A stretch of DNA of 60,000 bases, from NCBI RefSeq assembly GCF_030272615.1, contig NC_081410.1, positions 256,233,533 through 256,293,532 on the forward strand, read 5' to 3'. The translations under genes were made by a program, and so were the position numbers. Below, in pieces: positions 43,788 through 53,625 of the stretch. The stretch's first letter is position 1; every line of letters begins with the position of its first letter. This DNA is from Cryptomeria japonica (lineage: Eukaryota > Streptophyta > Pinopsida > Cupressales > Cupressaceae). The notes under the pieces were generated by a model. The model ran no database searches, was not told the DNA's origin, and worked only from the letters and a program-made list of their open reading frames with translations.

Positions 43788-46700
43788 GGATATTTATGAT
43801 AGTTTTGATATTTGACCTAGGACAATGTATGAGACTCTAAGTATGATGAAAACCCTAAAGTGCAAAGGGGTAACTATATGATAGAGTGAGATTAGGATGT
43901 GATAAGGATTAATGAAAAAATGTAATCTATGTGACATGATTGAGATGGGAATGTGCTAAAGGGTTGATGAAAAATGCGATCTATATGATTAGAAAGTGAT
44001 GTGCAACTAAACCCTAAATGAGATATGAGGATTTTTTATGCAAGGACTAAGGATACTCTAGGTCTAAAAATAGTTGCAATGTGAGGTTTGAGTTGTGTTA
44101 TGATGGATAGACACAAGGATAAGTTATCAAAGAGAGGGCATGCTATGATAGGAGATGATGAAATCCAAGTAGAATACCAACTCAAAGACACTAATAGGTT
44201 CCCTAACTCAAGGAAGATGCACCTCAAGTCATAAGGGTGATTAATGATCGAAAGTTGATGTTAGACCTAAGACGAGAAATCCTAAGTGCAATCAATGTTT
44301 TTTTGGGGGGGGTTTGATTAAATTTATTTTTTTTTTGGATTTTGGTATGCAAATAATAATGAAATGCTTGGACGAATGATGAAATGACCTAAGGAACTTG
44401 TGCAAGGTTTAAGGTTATGTCCTAAAGGAATGATGGAAGGTTATGCAAAGATTATGGGCTTGATCTAGGGGGATTATGCATGGGTTTGATCTAGGGGGGA
44501 TATGCAAAGACTAGGTATGATTAAATAAGATATGCAAGGATGAAAGGTGCAACTAGGTGAAGACTATGAAAGGATCTAAAAGGGTATGGGAAACTAGAAG
44601 GATGTGACTATGTGAGGACCTAAAAGAACAGAACTTCAAAAGCGATGTCTCAAGAGATTTGAAATGGTTGTTTTGAGAACACAAGTTCAACGTTTCAAGG
44701 ACAATGTTGTTTTACAATGTGGATGGATACTTAAAAGCTTAGACCAAGGTTTTTGTAAAGTGTTTCAATTTCAAGTGTGGTGTTGATTGTGAAATGTTCT
44801 TGTTTGTTTGTGCACACACTCAGAAAACATGGCAGATAGAATGTTTATTTGATTTTGCAATGAAAACACATTCAAGCACAATCCTAAGGCTGGTCAGGAC
44901 AATAGTTGTTGAATCTCACTTGGGGGGTTACCCCAAGCTACATAATTTAGAGCGGATACTTAGATGCTTGACCCCACTAGCTCCACCCTCGGCACTCACT
45001 TCTCTAGGGCAGCCAAGCATCAGTCCCCACGAAAACTTCCCGTGGCGAACTTTGTATCTCTACTAAGAACCGTAAGAATGTGAGCCGCTTCAGAGGTCCG
45101 ACCTCTTACGTCAACAACTAGAAGGATTTTGGCTTCTAACACAAAAGGTGTCTAGTAAGGGCATCCGTTCAAATGGCCATACATGCGGCGGCATACGCTC
45201 CATTAAGGAAGGCTCCCAGCCTATAGAGGTTGCACTCTATAGGGTTTATGGGGAGACATGTCGTCGGTATGAACTAATCAGCACTCGTTGCTTGCAACTT
45301 TCGTCACAAACACATTTATTTATAGTGGTTCAGAAGAGCTTGGCTTTAGCCCATTACCACTTGGGTTGTTCCCTCTCACTGAGCCTTAAGGGATTCTCGG
45401 GAGGCAGGCCCTCTAAAAGGTAAACACAAAAGAGCCTAATGCTCAAAACATGAAAGACACTAGTTAATTTTAAAGCACCAATTCGAAATGTGATCTAATC
45501 TAAAAATCAGACACTCAGTTTCAAATCACCATTTCTTTGACATGCGTCTTGTATCAAACAATGTTAGTAGTTTCAAGATATGATCTTCGACACACGAGAA
45601 TGGATGCCCTGCAAAAGACAAAAATTCAAAAGATTAGTTCACAAAAAAAAAAATCAAAACACACTAACACAAAACTAAACATTAGTCTAATTAAAAATAA
45701 AATAAAATTTAATCTACTGAACAAATTAAAAATCTAAACTAACAATTTAAAAATCTAATTCTAATAAACAAATTATAATTCTAATCTAACTAACAAATCA
45801 AAATCTAATTCTAATAAACAAATAAAAAAATCTAATTCTACTAAATGAGTTAAAACATCTAATTCTAACAAACAAATAAAAAAAAATCTTAAAAAAATAC
45901 AAAGTAATTACTAATCTAAAAACTAAATTAAAAGTTAAAGAAAAAGTAAACTAAAAAGAGATTTTTTTTATTTTTTTTAAAGAAAAAGCTAATAAAAGAG
46001 ACATACGTGGGCTAAGCTGGATGGAATTTTGATTTAAGGCATTAAAAACTTTTAAGCCAAATGCAAATGTGAAAGCACTAACAAATACGTTGTTGTTCTT
46101 TTTTTATTTAAATAGATTGCACAACACGTGGGAGGATAGGCAATAAGGCAGATTTAAAATGCTTTCTATTTTGCAAGTAGTAAGATGTGGATAGCAGAAA
46201 ATATAACGTGGCCGTCAGAATTGGAACATGAATGCCCAAAATTAGAACACGGGCTTGGTAAAACAGGTTGTGCAGGCTGTTCAAGCTACTGCATGTGATG
46301 TTTCTAGTAAAAAATAAATGTGATCTCAACGCATACATATAGGTTACGCTCAGTGTGAAAGGAAGCAGAGGCAGGTTATGTCCAAGCAAGAGTAAGGTGA
46401 ATTGTGCAAGCAGAAAGACAAATATGTGAGTGCAAAATGCAAGTTAATTTGTTATAAACCCACAAACCATTACTACTCTATTGCTACCCCTCCGTGGTGA
46501 AATCAAGGTATTCAAACCTCAAAAAACGTAATCCTTAAGCAATGTATTTGAAATGTTTTGGACTCTGCTAAATCGTTAGAATAAACAAGCACAAAACCCA
46601 AATTAAAACTTACACATAACCATTTCAAATCTTTTTGATTAAAATTTTAAGTTTGAATGCATAAGCCAAGCATATGAACCATTTGAAATGATGTCAAGAT

Positions 46701-46971
46701 GGGGAAGCATAATCAAAACAACAGATCAGTTCTATAAAATGTTACAATCTGCAGATATGAACAATGTATGTGCACCAAATTGAGCAAAGTCAAGGCATAT
46801 AAATAGAATGATTAAATGTGTGAAGGAGATTAGACTCTCAAACAAGCTGCAAATAAGATATGAACAACCTTCAAGTAAACCCGCAAAAGAAAATGTTAAA
46901 GCTTTCAAGTAAACCTACGAAAGACATATTGATTGTATGATAGAAATTAAAAACTTCCACCAAGCAAATGT
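43788..46971 (-). other. Leader region of the gag-only element
   Basis: 3.2 kb with no convincing gene; ORFs seen here (44794-45066, 45148-45423, 46108-46389) lack homology. The block at 44960-45120 (CCACTAGCTCCACCCTCGGC and following) resembles the Tat leader near 29040, and 45455-45500 resembles the Tat leader repeat at 29650-29945. Repeated GATCTAGGGGG and TTATGCAAAG words occur at 44400-44520. Confidence 0.55.
45640..45930. repeat. A-rich tandem repeat
   Basis: Five to seven degenerate copies of a unit like AAAATCTAATTCTAATAAAC, about 30-35 bp, in the leader of the gag-only element. Confidence 0.75.
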
Positions 46972-46991
46972 AAGTCCCACCGGGCATGCCA
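46972..46991 (-). other. Primer-binding site of the gag-only element
   Basis: Minus strand TGGCATGCCCGGTGGGACTT, two bases inside the 5' LTR. It resembles the complement of a plant tRNA-Arg 3' end (remembered as TGGCGACTCCGGTGGGACT), with a few mismatches. Confidence 0.7.
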
Positions 46992-46993
46992 AT

Positions 46994-47701
46994 TGTAGAT
47001 GGAGCAAATGGATTGGACACAGGATTCAATCTTCCAACATCCAACAATGAAGTTTTTCCTGCAAATCACACACATGCAAATTGAAATCTAAACTAGAAAC
47101 ACACATGCATGTTACACAATCTACTCCATTGCACTCCTTAAACCAAGATCTTATGTAGATAATATTGCTCTCAGAAGCACACACAAGAAGCTATGGTTTT
47201 TTGGAGATTCAAGATGATTAATGCAAAGGAAGCTAAAGAAAACGAAATGCAAAGATGATGAAGAATGCAAACTGACATAAGTTTGACGCATAAAGATGAG
47301 ATGCTCAAATAAGAGAGAGGGGCTTGTTTAAATAGATTTTCTCCGGGTAAGTTCATATTGTGGGATGAATGTGGGATAATGCAAGATGAATGGTATAGGG
47401 TAAATGGGTGGTAAATGGGAAATGGCAAGCGGTAGGAGGGGATATTAAAGGGGTTTTATTAAATAAATAGAGAAATGTATATAAGGTGAATGCATGAAGG
47501 CGTATAAATGAATATGATAAATGTTTTATTTAATAAATTTAATAGATAAATGATGAGATATTAATAATAATATAATAAAAGATGGAAATTATGAATAATG
47601 AATTATGGAGAAATAATAATGTAATAATAAGGACTCGCCCGATGTTCGAAGAAATTTGAAATTAAATGAGGAAAAATTAATGGAAATTTAATGTGTCTAC
47701 A
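46994..47701 (-). repeat. 5' LTR of the gag-only element
   Basis: 708 bp, TGTAGATGG to GTGTCTACA, followed by the TSD GAAAG. A TATA-like site on the minus strand (TATTTAAAC, 47326-47334) is conserved in the other LTR. Confidence 0.94.
47326..47334 (-). promoter_or_regulatory. Putative TATA box of the gag-only element
   Basis: TATTTAAAC followed in element orientation by AAGCCCCTCTC, conserved at 38820-38828. Places U3 at about 370 bp. Confidence 0.5.
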
Positions 47702-47706
47702 GAAAG

Positions 47707-48332
47707 GTTTTTGGAAGGTTACTTTAGGTTGTTGGTTATGAGAAATAGGCTCTCCAATAAATCTTCGCTTTGAGTAGGTATTTGGACCTAGGGAGGTTTT
47801 GATGTGGATGCCTCATTTGCAAACACAACTTCTTCTTCTTCCATCCAAGAAAAGAGTGTGTAATCTGGAGCAATTTTCATCTCTTGTTCCAAGGACATAC
47901 CTTGCATCCGAGCATTCAATATTGCATGGTCCATCTTGGAGATGAATAATTTCCCATATTTGGGGTGATACCTTGGGTGTGTTTCTCTGCTACATGCTAT
48001 TGTAAATTACCCCAAGGACAATTACGTGCCATTTGTGCATCATTACATGGGAAATGCCATGCATTTGAATCATCTACAAAATTATTTTGTCCGCATACTC
48101 ATTCTTTATTATTGTTAGGAGCTACTATTTGCAAAGAAGTGGGAATAGGGATGATTTGATTAGAGGCTTTCCCTTAGTTATTCGCTCTTGCACCACCTTG
48201 ATATTGGTTCTGTTAATAAGAGGTCCTCCCATTTTGAAAATTTTGATACTAAGGCTTTGGGGGTATTGCCCGCTATTGTTTGATGTTGATAATTTCATTT
48301 GAAAAAGTGTGCAACAGATTCTTCATGTTGCT
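47707..48332 (-). pseudogene. gag: gag C-terminal part of the oldest Tat-like element, broken
   Basis: On the minus strand the region gives NAWHFPCNDAQMARNCPWG near 48000-48070, a Cys/His-rich nucleocapsid-like motif, then MDHAILNARMQGMSLEQEM and LFSWMEEEEVVFANEASTSK, and near the TSD LLESLFLITNNLK. Removing the gag-only insertion joins it to the gag-pro linker at 38493. Frames are broken. It ends abruptly at 48332 where CACTA-like sequence begins. Confidence 0.6.
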
Positions 48333-48664
48333 CACTAGTACATTTGGGCCTAATTTCCGACAGACAATTGTCAGTAGTCTGACGAAAAAACATCGGACTT
48401 TCAACAAATTTAACTGTTGAAAACTTGTCGTCGGTCTTTCCGAGGATGCCTTTGGCGTCAGACTTCTGACAACTTTATGAACTCTTCTAACAACTTTATG
48501 GACTCTTCCAACAGCAGCTATATTTGCTCCCCCAGCTAAAAAATTACACAGATTACCATCGGAATTCTGACGGATACCCTATTTGCTCCTCGAAGACAGT
48601 TCGACATGGAAGTGATGTTGGATATACAACATCCTTGTCGGATGTTCTTTAGTTGTCGTTGAAA
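48333..48664. mobile_element. Probable CACTA-type transposon end with subterminal repeats
   Basis: Begins CACTAGTACATTTGGGCC at 48333 and is followed by many direct and inverted short words of the CCGAC/GTCGG/CTGACGG kind (for example TTTCCGACAGACAATTGTC, CATCGGAC, GTCGTCGGTC, ATTCTGACGG twice). Such subterminal arrays are typical of plant CACTA elements. The matching right terminus was not found, so element type and extent are inferred. Confidence 0.5.
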
Positions 48665-49139
48665 TTCTGACGGTATTAGATACTGTGGGTCCAACGGCTT
48701 TGCCATCAGTGCATGAAAGCATTGAACGAGTTCTACTTTTAAAAATTACATAAAATATTCTTTATTTATTTGATTCAGTGTTATTTGCAAAAAAAGATTA
48801 TCAATGATGTTTCCTTTCTCCAAGAATTGTCTAGGATCTTTCCATCAGATAATATGTAACATCCAATGACTAAATCTTTTCTTTACAAATTCTTATTTTA
48901 TTTTATTATCATCTAAGTGTGAATTATAATTTATATCTGTGTGGTAGCAGAAGATACAAGCTGAAGACTCGTGCACATGTAAATTTCACAAAAGAAAGCA
49001 AGCAAGCATTATCTTAAATGACATGGAAACAAGCTCATCAGCTGCCTAGAAGAGATCAATTGGAGAAAAGCAAAGGACGGTGTTAAAGGGTGATAAATAC
49101 ATAGAGAGTATGCAATACAAACAAACAATGTCTGGATTG

Positions 49140-49780
49140 TGTGATGTGACATCTCTAATTTATGTCCGGAGGGACTAACTGGTTTTGGAGTTCCTGGGAA
49201 ACCAATTGGGCCATGCTTGGAGGAAATCAATGTGTTCATGCAAGGACCACCTTTTTTCTATTATGAGAATGATGCTTTTGCATCGAAGGATATTTGGAAG
49301 GCAATATCCGACAGTTTCTCTAGTGTAGAACCAGAGTTGGTGGACTCGAAGTACTTTTTGGCTTCTAGAAGACCAAGAGGTTATGTACATAATCTCACAA
49401 TAGAAGGGTGATTTCAAGCATTACCTCTCCCCCCCATGACTATTCAGGAAGCACTTCCTCAGACAAAGGACTATTGGCCTCCATGGGATCAAAGAAAAAA
49501 ATTGAAGCATAGACTCTAGACGATGTGGTGCTGTCCTTCATGAAGAACTCTGCACTATAATTGAAAGTTCACAAGGGAAACTACAAGATAGTGAATAGAA
49601 ATACATTCTTGAAAAGTGGGAAGAATGGATCTTGGTTTGGGTGGGGCCAGGTCAGGTGGCTCCTCTAGAGGTTGACGAGATAGAAATAATATTAGGATTT
49701 GAAAAAGAACACACTCGTGGAACTTCGTGTGCGACTGATCGATTGCGTTATTTGGGTAATGATTCGTATGGATATAGATA
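49140..49780 (+). pseudogene. DRM: DRM-type DNA methyltransferase fragment, left arm copy
   Basis: Plus strand reads LTGFGVPGKPIG, then MEEINVFMQGPPFFYYEND, EPELVDSKYFLASRRPRGYV and HNLTIEG, then LPLPPMTIQEALPQTKDYWP. After two broken spots it gives WVGPGQVAPLEVDEIEIIL with GFEKEHTRG and RLRYLGND up to the palindrome centre. GPP-FYYEN, VDSKYF, the RGY-HNL motif and VAPLE-DE-E--LGF are hallmarks of DRM proteins, the plant enzymes for RNA-directed de novo cytosine methylation whose catalytic motifs are rearranged (VI-X before I-V). Stops after HNLTIEG and in the 49510-49620 stretch make it non-functional. The fragment covers only the first part of the catalytic region. Confidence 0.87.
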
Positions 49781-49790
49781 TAGTTATCTG

Positions 49791-50431
49791 TATCTATATC
49801 CATACGAATCATTACCCAAACAACGCAATCGATCAGTCGCACACGAAGTTCCACGAGTGTGATCTTTTTCAAATCCTAATATTATTTCTATCTCGTCAAC
49901 CTCTAGAGGAGCCACCTGACCTGGTCCCACCCAAACCAAGATTCATTCTTCCCACTTTTCAAGAATGTATTTCTATTCACTATCTTGCATTTTCCCTCAT
50001 GAATTTTCAATTATAGTGTAGAGTTCTTCACGAAGGACACTGCCACATCGTCTATAGTCTAGCAATTCAATTGTTTTCTTTGATCCCATGGAGGCCAATA
50101 GTCCTTTGTCTAAGAAAGTGCTTCCTGAATAGTCATGGAGGGGAGAGGTAATGCTTGAAATTTCCCTTCTATTGCGAGATTGTGTACATAACCTCTTGGT
50201 CTTCTGGAAGCCAAAAAGTACTTCGAGTCTGCCAACTCTAGTTCCACACTATAGAAATTGTCGGATATTGCCTTCCAAATATCCTTCAATGCAAAAACAT
50301 CATTCTCATAATAGAAAAAAGGTGGTCCTTGCATGAACACATTGATTTCCTCCAAGCGGGCCCATTAGGTTTCCCAGGAACTCCAAAACCAGTTAGTCCC
50401 TCTAGACATAAATTAGAGACGTCACACCACA
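49791..50431 (-). pseudogene. DRM: DRM-type DNA methyltransferase fragment, right arm copy
   Basis: The reverse-complement copy of the previous feature. The open part at 50110-50355 reads MEEINVFMQGPPFFYYEND, SVELELADSKYFLASRRPRG and YVHNLAIEGKFQALPLPSM; here the stop after the IEG motif is absent, so this copy stays open further. Towards the centre it gives VAPLEVDEIEIILGFEKDHT and RLRCLGND in the same order. Substitutions against the left arm show the arms have diverged since the inverted duplication. Confidence 0.87.
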
Positions 50432-50905
50432 CACTCCAGACATTGTTTGTTTGTATTGAATACTCTCTATGTATTTATCACCCTTTAACACTTTCCTCTT
50501 CTTTTCTCCAATTTCTCTCTTCTAGGCAGCTGATGAGCTTGTTTCCATGTCATTCAAGATAATGCTTGCTTGCTTTCTTTTACGAAATTTACATGTGCAC
50601 GAGTCTTCAGCTTGTATCTTCTGCTTCCGCACAAATATAAATTTTAATTCACGCTTAGATGATAATTAAATAAAATAAGCATTTGTAAAGAAAATATTTA
50701 GTCATGGATGTTACATATTATTTGACAGAAAGATCCTAGATCCAATTCTTGGAGAAAGGAAACATCATTGATAAACTTTTTTTCAAATAACACTGAATCA
50801 AATAAATTACAAATGTTTCATATAATTTTTAAAAGTAGAACTCATGCAATGCTTTCATGCACTGACGACAAAGTCGTCTGACCCACAACATTATCTATAA
50901 TAGGA

Positions 50906-51054
50906 CAAATCACTATAATAGGCTATTATAAAGAATCTATACAAAATTATGAAAGAACATTAAATTACCTCCAAAAATAGAGGAGATATTTAATAAAGAT
51001 ATCATCTTTTAAATTAAGAAATGGGTAGGAGATTAAGAATACAAACATTCCATA
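50906..51054. other. Flank of the inverted repeat, no feature
   Basis: AT-rich sequence without coding signal. It contains CACTATAATAG near 50912, but no CACTA terminus matching the left end. Confidence 0.4.
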
Positions 51055-51110
51055 TTGCACACTTCAAGGTATATTCAAACCTATTTGACCTAGGAAAGCC
51101 CCCATCAACA
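51055..51110 (+). repeat. Direct repeat copy 1, left part (split by the solo LTR)
   Basis: ACTTCAAGGT... TTTGACCTAGGAAAGCCCCC ATCAACA matches 53450-53508. It continues after the LTR at 52633-52745 (CAACAAACCTATTTTTGTC to ATGGCATGAAAAGCATAA). Copy 2 at 53450-53625 is uninterrupted. Confidence 0.85.
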
Positions 51111-52632
51111 TGCTGGCATATGTGCAGAGTATGATGACATGATAGTATTGTATGTTGTCATTGATGTCAATATGCTGAAGTATGAACCGGTATATTGAAG
51201 TAAGCGATCTAGCAAGTGAACTGGTATAATGGTACAAGTGAAGCAGTATGATGAAGTGTGAACCATTATGATAGAATGAACTGATATATGCGAAAAGGTG
51301 AACGAGTATGTTGGAATGTGAACCGGTATATGCAAAGTTTGTATCGGGGTTTCTGGTTGATGCATTCTAAGTCTGTTTGATTCGACTGACGACATCCTGT
51401 GATGAGTTAGCATTGAAATGAAGATGAGATCGCATTGGCACATCAACCTTGTGCATGTGAAGATTCTTCTTGAGGATCATGCATGAAGAAGATTGATTCT
51501 ATCCACCTCGGGAATGTGCAAAATCTCAATAAACGGTGGACAACGCATGATGGGTTATCAGCTTCCAGAAGCGGTGAAGAACGGACGATGGAGAACATCT
51601 GGAGAATGTCTTGAGATTTGTTCAAGATTGTTTTACTCTATGCAATGTGATTAAACGGACAGGATTGGACCGACTGTATTGATAACCCAGATGCTTAGGG
51701 TTTAGGGTTTATGCTACCGACCTAATTGTTGTCTATAAGGTCGATGACGATTTGCATTGTGAAGTTGTTGGCAAATGTTTTGTGTGTATCCAAGTGAAGA
51801 GATACTTGATTCTTGCTAGACCGGAGTAGTGAGTAGAGATCTGTAGAGTATGATTGCAGAAGTATAAGAACTGAAGTGGATATGCCTTAGCATTGAGTGC
51901 TGTTATCAGATCAGTGTATTACCTATTGACTTCTAATCATTTCAACAATTGGAAAATCCCTTTACCGGGTAGCTTTAACAAGCTTTTTTTAAATCCTTTA
52001 ACAGGGTGACTCAAAATCATCGAGTTCTTAAAATCCTCTTGCAAGGTAACCTTTAACAGGGTTTTAACCTTTAACCGAGTATTTAGCCATCCCTTAACCG
52101 GGTGATCCCTAGCAGGATTGGTTCCTAGCAGAACCTGTTGTAAAGTCTTTAATCAGACTAGGCTCCTAACAGAGCGGACTTCAGAAGAGTTAAAGAATAA
52201 CTTGTGGGTATTCATCCCCACCGTGGTTTTTCCCAGTTGGGTTTCCACATGAAAAATGATTGTGTTATGTGTGATGCTTTTTCATGTGATGCTTTACTGT
52301 TTTCTGTTAAGCGGTAAAAGCATGTTGATCCAATGGTCTTTATATTTTTGATGCATTACTTGGTTAAGCATATGGGTGAAGTGGAAATGAGATATTAGGT
52401 TTTGTGAAGTGGAAATGAGATATTAGGTTTTGTGAAGATCTAAGTGTTACCGGTTTATGACTTTTGCATTCACTATGTTTTACCGATATTGCCTTGATTT
52501 AGATCGGTGATGTTGTTTACCAGTTTGTGTAGTCTTTGCAGTTTGAGTTGTTAAAGAAACTTTTTGTCCATACTGATTCACCCCCCCCCTCTCAGTATCT
52601 ATTAAGCATTTATTGTTCATCATTATTCATCA
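51111..52632 (+). mobile_element. Solo LTR, copia type, 1.5 kb
   Basis: TGCTGGCATATG to TTATTCATCA with the TSD CAACA at 51106-51110 and 52633-52637. The undisturbed target is preserved in the duplicate at 53504-53508 (ATCAACAAACC). U3 carries at least six AACCGGTAT-like words between 51185 and 51345; TATAAGG lies near 51735. The 3' part has GTGGTTTTTCCC near 52222 and the C-run before CTCTCAGTATC near 52590. It shares this architecture with the other copia LTRs of the window but is longer. Confidence 0.93.
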
Positions 52633-52745
52633 CAACAAACCTATTTTTGTCATTTTGTGTGTAGAAAATTGATTCAGGAGCTACGTGTGAAGAATTTGGC
52701 AAAGTAAATGATGACAATCAAACTCAAATTTTGATGGCATGAAAA
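52633..52745 (+). repeat. Direct repeat copy 1, right part
   Basis: Matches 53504-53620 with few differences (for example GAGCTACGTGTG against GAGTTACATGTG). With copy 2 it brackets the second DRM inverted repeat. Confidence 0.85.
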
Positions 52746-52879
52746 GCATAAAAGTAGGCCAGTTCCATACACCTTCCTTTAATATTTTAAAAATATCATC
52801 GACCAAAATATTGTGCAGCAGTAGTATGGAGTGCATTTCATCTATTTTATGCCCAAATATTTCATCATACCACTTTCTT

Positions 52880-53055
52880 TTCAAAGGCGATTGATCAATT
52901 GCGCTATTTGGGTAATGCATTCCAAATAGATACAGTTGCATACCATTTATCTGTCTTGAAAGCCTTTTATCCTGATGGCATTAATTAAAGTTCTTTCTCT
53001 ATTTTCTGGTGATCTCTGGAGAATAGGTTGCTTTGCATCGACCTGGGATACATTT
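52880..53055 (+). pseudogene. DRM: DRM fragment, next segment of the catalytic domain (plus-strand arm)
   Basis: Plus strand reads QLRYLGNAFQIDTVAYHLSV then LKAFYPDGIN and, after a stop, remnants of VLSLFSG. The YLGN-F--DTVAYHLSVLK and VLSLFSGIGG region is where DRM proteins pass from motif X to motif I (SAM binding). It overlaps the end of the fragment in the large palindrome (LRYLGN) and continues beyond it, so both derive from adjacent parts of the same gene type. Frameshifted after the FSG motif. Confidence 0.85.
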
Positions 53056-53192
53056 AACTTGTGTTGTATCTGCGGAAATATGTATCCTAGGTCGATGCAA
53101 TGCAACCTCTACTCCACCAATACCAGATAGAAGAGAAAGTACTTTAATTTAAAGCCATCAGGATAAAATGCTTTCAAGACATATATTAGGTA
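52942..53192. repeat. Second inverted repeat, arms about 115 bp, DRM-derived
   Basis: Left arm 52942-53055 and right arm 53075-53192 are imperfect reverse complements; for example TTTTATCCTGATGGC pairs with GCCATCAGGATAAAA and GCATCGACCTGGGATAC with GTATCCTAGGTCGATGC. The loop is about 19 bp. Smaller than the 2.2 kb palindrome but with the same DRM origin. Confidence 0.88.
53075..53175 (-). pseudogene. DRM: DRM motif I fragment, minus-strand arm
   Basis: The minus strand reads VLSLLSGIGGVEVALHRPRI in one open frame. SGIGG-E-ALHR is the DRM version of methyltransferase motif I, which binds S-adenosylmethionine. This copy is better preserved than the plus-strand arm, where the same place is frameshifted. 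It is followed upstream (higher coordinates) by unrelated sequence with TATAAAAGG near 53200. Confidence 0.82.
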
Positions 53193-53449
53193 TAAAAGGA
53201 AGCCTACCCTGTCATTTGAAGGGGTTTACCTACAATTCAAGTGATCTCTTAATTATAAAATCAATTCAATTCCAAGTGAACAAGCAATCAAGCATTCATC
53301 AAGAATTGAACGAGAATTCAAGTTAAAGCACACCATTATATATGACATCCTAAAACCTTGTGTGAGGATTCAAGAAATATTAATCAAGGTATCATGTTCA
53401 ATTTTAAGCATTTTTAGATTAGATCTATCCTTTCCCTCAAAAGGAAAAC

Positions 53450-53625
53450 ATTATACTTCAAGGTTAATTCACAACCTGAGGTTTGACCTAGGAAAGCCCC
53501 CATCAACAAACCTATTTTTCATCATTTTGTGTGTACGAAATTGATTCAGGAGTTACATGTGAAGAATTTGGAAAAGTAAATGATGACAATCAAACTCAAA
53601 TTTTGATGGCATGAAAAGCATAAGC
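53450..53625 (+). repeat. Direct repeat copy 2 with the empty target site
   Basis: About 175 bp, uninterrupted counterpart of 51055-51110 plus 52633-52745. Holds CAACA once at 53504-53508, the pre-insertion state of the solo LTR. Confidence 0.88.

Larger units (their letters stand above)
38499..47701 (-). mobile_element. Non-autonomous LTR retrotransposon with gag only, 9.2 kb
   Basis: Perfect TSD GAAAG at 38494-38498 and 47702-47706; LTRs 38499-39196 and 46994-47701. Minus orientation follows from PBS (46972-46991) and PPT (39197-39210). The only coding part is a gag-like ORF with a long Pro/Ser-rich extension (41195-43787). No protease, RT, RNase H or integrase is present in the 7.8 kb interior. 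Leader and 3' modules resemble those of the 26 kb Tat-like element. This fits a TR-GAG-like parasite of a Tat element. Confidence 0.92.
48665..50905. repeat. Large inverted repeat, arms about 1.1 kb, loop about 10 bp
   Basis: The centre lies at 49781-49790; the flanking 20 bases on each side are exact reverse complements. Pairing continues outward, e.g. GTGGGTC (48685-48691) with GACCCAC (50880-50886), positions summing to 99571, so hardly any net indel exists between the arms. Arms differ by scattered substitutions and remain similar from end to end. Each arm carries the same DRM-derived coding fragment. The outer ends have CTGACGG/GTCGTCTGAC words of the adjoining CACTA-like sequence. Confidence 0.92.

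Noticed and set aside
45148-45423. 91-codon plus-strand ORF in the leader of the gag-only element
   Set aside because: Lies in non-coding leader with a counterpart block in the Tat leader that has no such frame; chance ORF.
49555-49872. ORFs crossing the palindrome centre (49555-49872 minus, 49699-50016 plus)
   Set aside because: They are shadows of the DRM fragment in other frames and mirror each other because of the palindrome.
50906-50925. GACAAATCACTATAATAGGCT as the right end of a CACTA element with 3-bp TSD GCT
   Set aside because: A CACTA right end should finish in TAGTG and mirror the left terminus. This does not, and the GCT match of three bases is expected by chance.
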